A stretch of 64,000 nucleotides of DNA, from assembly GCA_020050835.1 (NCBI GenBank), contig JAGVKB010000066.1:33791-97790 (forward strand). Direction: 5' to 3'. The stretch is from Candidatus Obscuribacterales bacterium. Its GTDB lineage: Bacteria; Cyanobacteriota; Vampirovibrionia; Obscuribacterales; Obscuribacteraceae. Of this stretch, positions 61,114 to 64,000 are shown one piece after another. The position numbers were made by a program, and so were the translations under genes. Position 1 is the first letter of the stretch. Every line of letters begins with the position of its first letter. Below the pieces are notes generated by a model that was given only the letters and a program-made list of their open reading frames with translations, was not told the origin of the DNA and did not search any database.

Positions 61114-62838
61114 CTAGGCTGTTCGAATCCCGGCTGCCGCTTCCAACCCGAGCTCGGTAATCATCACATCGCGCATGGCATGCTTTTGCACTTTGCCGGT
61201 GACTGTCATGGGAAACTCGGAGACTACTTTTATATATTTGGGAATCTTGAAGTGCGCCACGCGCTCCTTAAGCCAGGATCTTAATTGCTCACCATCAGCG
61301 TGGCAATCCTGCTTGAGCTGAACCCAAAGCGCGACTTCTTCGCCGAAATGCTTGTCCGGCACACCGAACACTTGCGCCTGAGCAACTTCGGGATGTCCGT
61401 GCAACACCTCTTCAATTTCTCGCGGGTAGATGTTCTCACCACCACGAATGATCATATCCTTTTTCCGGCCGGTAATATTGATGAGTCCTTCCGCGCTCAT
61501 TACAGCCAGATCGCCTGTATGCAGCCAACCTGAGCTGTCGACGGATTCTTCAGTGGCAGCCGGATTCATCCAATAACCGGGCATTACGGCGTAACCACGC
61601 GCGCAGATTTCGCCTTGCTGGCCCCTCGGCAACACAGCGCCGGTGAGCGAGTCGACAACTTTCACTTCAAGATGCGGTATCACTCTGCCGACCGTAGTAG
61701 CCCTCACTTCCAGAGAATCATCGACAGTAGTGGAAGTGATTACCGGCGAACACTCGGTTTGACCGTAGAAAATTACTAGTTTGGAGCAATGCAATCGACC
61801 GGTAACCTGGTGCATCAATTCGACCGGGCAGGGAGCACCAGCCATGAAACCACCTTCCAGGGAGGAGAGATCGAAATCATTGAAATTCGAAAGATCCAAC
61901 TCGGAGACAAACATTGTCGGTACACCGGAAAGATGAGTGCATTTTTCCTTCGCCACCACCTGAAGTGTCGCACCGGGATCAAACGTCGGATTCGGAATGA
62001 CGAGTGTTCCACCGACCAGAAGCGTCACCAGCGTGCACAGCACCATGCCGCCGCAATGATAAAACGGCATCGGCACGCAAAACCTCGAGGTTTCGTTAAC
62101 GCCCATCGCGTGGGCGGAATAAAGCGCGTTGTTGAGCAGATTGTGGTGAGTAAGAGTCACACCCTTTGGAAAACCGGTGGTGCCAGAAGTGTATTGAATG
62201 TTGATCGGTGAGTCGAACTGCAACGCTGCTGAACGAAACGACAGCTCCTGAGCCGGTATCTTCTGCCCGTAGTCGTAAAGCAGGTCGAAATTGATAACGG
62301 ACTCGGACTGTTCGACCGAACGACCATCAATCACTACGATGTAGCGCAAATCAGGCAAACGGGGCGACGGATTCTCCACTTCGGAATTCATCAACTCGGG
62401 CGCCAGCTCATAGAGCATCGCCAGATACTCGTCGCTCTTGTACCCGCGCATCGCAACCAACATCTTGACGCCGGACTGGCGCAAGGCGTAGTCGAGCTCG
62501 CTGGTCCGGTAGGCCGGATTGATATTGACCAAGATCGCCCCAATCTTCGCGGTGGCCAGTTGAACGACTATCCACTCAACATTATTGGTCGACCAGATGC
62601 CGACTCGGTCTCCGACCTCGATACCCAGCTTGAGCAAACCACGAGCGAAGAGATCTACCCGCTCGGAAAGTTGCTCGTATGTCCAGCGTATCTTTTGCCA
62701 GGAGCAGACCAGCGCCTCACTCTTGGCACGGCCGGCCGCAATCAAGTCGAACTGCTCGCTGAGGGTTCGCCCGATTAAGGATTGCACGCCGACCCCGTGA
62801 CAGTAACTGAGGTCAGGGTTGGTCTTCACTTCTTTCAC
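61114..62838 (-). CDS. AMP-binding acyl-CoA synthetase (fatty acid:CoA ligase type)
   Basis: ANL-superfamily enzyme that activates a carboxylic acid with ATP and CoA. It has the P-loop YTSGTTGFPKGVTLTH, FYGQTECSP, GWLHTGDLAVM, the hinge GRKKDMIIRGGENIYPREIEE and the late catalytic Lys in VTGKVQKHAMRD. All are intact. The pattern matches medium/long-chain fatty acyl-CoA ligases. I start at the GTG at 62838 since family members begin near NPDLSYCHG; GTG at 62877 is open too and would overlap the upstream gene. The gene upstream is unrelated, so the substrate stays open. Confidence 0.88.
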   Translation of the reverse strand: MKEVKTNPDLSYCHGVGVQSLIGRTLSEQFDLIAAGRAKSEALVCSWQKIRWTYEQLSERVDLFARGLLKLGIEVGDRVGIWSTNNVEWIVVQLATAKIGAILVNINPAYRTSELDYALRQSGVKMLVAMRGYKSDEYLAMLYELAPELMNSEVENPSPRLPDLRYIVVIDGRSVEQSESVINFDLLYDYGQKIPAQELSFRSAALQFDSPINIQYTSGTTGFPKGVTLTHHNLLNNALYSAHAMGVNETSRFCVPMPFYHCGGMVLCTLVTLLVGGTLVIPNPTFDPGATLQVVAKEKCTHLSGVPTMFVSELDLSNFNDFDLSSLEGGFMAGAPCPVELMHQVTGRLHCSKLVIFYGQTECSPVITSTTVDDSLEVRATTVGRVIPHLEVKVVDSLTGAVLPRGQQGEICARGYAVMPGYWMNPAATEESVDSSGWLHTGDLAVMSAEGLINITGRKKDMIIRGGENIYPREIEEVLHGHPEVAQAQVFGVPDKHFGEEVALWVQLKQDCHADGEQLRSWLKERVAHFKIPKYIKVVSEFPMTVTGKVQKHAMRDVMITELGLEAAAGIRTA

Positions 62839-62851
62839 AATCCAAGCAGGG

Positions 62852-63124
62852 CTACATCGGAAAAGCTTCAGGGCCACCCATGATCAAGAGACCATCCAAG
62901 TGCTTATGGGGCGCCGGCTTGAATTTGGCCGGCACGACATGCCTTTCGGACGGATCGACGAAATCCTTCATTGAGTGTCCGGAACGACTGTCCATAATCA
63001 TTTTTACGGCCTGTTCTACCGCCGGCGATGCACCTTGATGTGTTCGCGGCTCTGCCAGAGCAGGTACTAGAAGCACCGCCGCACATGCGGTAATCATTCC
63101 TGTCGAGCAAATCGGCTTAATCAT
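62852..63124 (-). CDS. Small exported protein
   Basis: 90 residues with a signal peptide (MIKPICSTGMITACAAVLLVPALA) and a short polar body (PAVEQAVKMIMDSRSGHSMKDFVDPS). GGAAG lies 9-10 bases before the ATG. It lies directly upstream of the acyl-CoA synthetase on the same strand and may be co-transcribed. No family is recognised. Confidence 0.5.
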   Translation of the reverse strand: MIKPICSTGMITACAAVLLVPALAEPRTHQGASPAVEQAVKMIMDSRSGHSMKDFVDPSERHVVPAKFKPAPHKHLDGLLIMGGPEAFPM

Positions 63125-63306
63125 TGAAGTAAGCTTCCATGAAGGTTATCAGTCTGGAGTATAGGGCTGCGTTGATTAAAAGGAAAGATCCCTATGAATC
63201 GTTTAAGATTCTAATGAGGGACTCCTGAAAGGCCCAATCGGTTCCCATGTATTAAGCAACTTTCGAGCGAGCACACAAAAGAATATTCAAGCTGGAGCAA
63301 ATGTAC

Positions 63307-64000
63307 ATGCAGCGCAAATACGAACAGACCGGATTCGGCTGGATTCTAATCCTTTTGATAGTAGCAAGCGCTGCTGCAATTTCGCCGCTAGCCGCGCAGT
63401 CTGTGAGAGATCGTCAATTAGCCGCCCGAGACCACGTCAATCAGGGAAATTACCTGATGGGGCAAAATAAGTTTCAAGAGGCGATCGATCACTATAAACA
63501 GGCCCTCGAAATCGATCCAACCAACAATGTCGCAAAGGACAACATCATCACCTGTCACATTAACTGGGGCAATTACTTCGTCCGCCAGCGTAAGTTCAAC
63601 GAAGCGCTCAAAGAGTACCAGATGTGCCTTCAGCTCAACCCATACAACAGCAAGGCCCTCAATAATATCAACGTCGTTAAAGCAACTATCGCTCGTGAGA
63701 CTGCGGCCGCTCGGGCTCGTGGTGAAGACCAGGAAACAGCCGACAGCAGCGACGGTTCGCCCCAAAAGGGCAAGGCCGACGCCGCCGCTGCCAAGCAAGA
63801 GCGACCATCGGCGATTCTGATTTTGACCCCGGGCATTAAACAAGGCAGCGCCAGCGCTCAGGCAGATGCATCAACAGCTAGCGGATCCGACAGCGCCAGC
63901 ACCGGCTCCGATTCTGCTGCCGGCAACAGCGCCGAATCAGCCCCGGCGGCCCAAACCGTGCTCTCGCCACCGCCGGCATCAACACCGCCTGCCGCGTCGC
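63307..64000 (+). CDS. TPR protein, cut by the right edge of the window
   Basis: Open to the end of the window, at least 231 residues. The second ATG (63307) is 9 bases from GGAG and is preferred to the one at 63301. It starts with a signal anchor (GWILILLIVASAAAISPLAAQ). Two TPR units follow: YLMGQNKFQEAIDHYKQALE, then IDPTNNVAKDN, and FNEALKEYQMCLQLNPYNSKA. After that comes a low-complexity Ala/Ser/Pro linker up to the edge. By comparison with the other exported proteins here, a TonB_C-like or other C-terminal domain may follow outside the window. Confidence 0.75.
   Translation, partial: MQRKYEQTGFGWILILLIVASAAAISPLAAQSVRDRQLAARDHVNQGNYLMGQNKFQEAIDHYKQALEIDPTNNVAKDNIITCHINWGNYFVRQRKFNEALKEYQMCLQLNPYNSKALNNINVVKATIARETAAARARGEDQETADSSDGSPQKGKADAAAAKQERPSAILILTPGIKQGSASAQADASTASGSDSASTGSDSAAGNSAESAPAAQTVLSPPPASTPPAAS

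Noticed and set aside
1..64000. CRISPR array, insertion sequence or prophage
   Set aside because: No regularly spaced repeats, transposase motifs, terminal inverted repeats with a transposase, or phage structural genes were seen.

Overview
The window looks like a chromosomal segment of a Gram-negative-type bacterium, most likely a non-photosynthetic relative of Cyanobacteria (Melainabacteria/Vampirovibrionia, Obscuribacterales-like). This is an inference. It rests on a long cyanobacterial-type HflX, many exported TPR, Sel1 and TonB_C-like proteins, a stand-alone double Clp-N protein, the MEP isoprenoid enzyme IspE, an aminofutalosine (menaquinone) enzyme, type IV pilus minor pilins, and a GC content that looks like the mid-fifties. 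No 16S rRNA or ribosomal protein is present to settle it. No phage, insertion sequence or CRISPR array is visible.

Layout. 0.3-11.1 kb: an E2-type acyltransferase, a patatin phospholipase, a tricorn-like protease, a double-ACT regulator, an intergenic RNA candidate, an NCS1 permease, then TPR and Sel1 proteins. 11.2-19.5 kb: tRNA-Glu(CUC) and tRNA-Gln(CUG), small membrane and TPR proteins, and the coupled relA/spoT - rdgB - orf unit. 19.7-30.3 kb: UbiD-family decarboxylase, CtpA-type protease, a glycoside hydrolase gene broken by one amber codon, HflX, GlcD, a TonB_C-like exported protein and TatD. 30.3-44.6 kb: a cyclophilin fusion, DprA, a second TonB_C-like protein, a TPR-PDZ protein, a UGA-containing SelW-like selenoprotein gene, MqnE, an FHA protein, NurA, a degenerate GGDEF/pseudokinase protein, an HTH-zinc ribbon protein, the double Clp-N protein and SurE. 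44.7-49 kb: a CNNM/CorC protein behind a leader that carries a strong terminator, then rsmA-ispE-nth. 49.2-53 kb: a large SF2 helicase with predicted membrane segments, a TerB-like small protein and a rhodanese. 53-61 kb: two related minor-pilin clusters arranged head to head. 61-64 kb: an acyl-CoA synthetase, a small exported protein and a truncated TPR gene.

Most interesting: (1) a SelW/Rdx-like CxxU selenoprotein whose TGA at 36140-36142 hides it from ordinary gene callers and is followed by a plausible bacterial SECIS hairpin; (2) mirror-image, diverged copies of a fimT/pilV/pilW/pilX-like cluster, each with a large DUF7305-like protein, possibly alternative pilus tips; (3) a 1031-residue SF2 helicase with a membrane hairpin; (4) a GGDEF-pseudokinase protein and a PHM-like/cyclophilin fusion; (5) several intergenic structured elements.

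All calls come from reading the sequence. Family names rest on recognised motifs, not on database searches.
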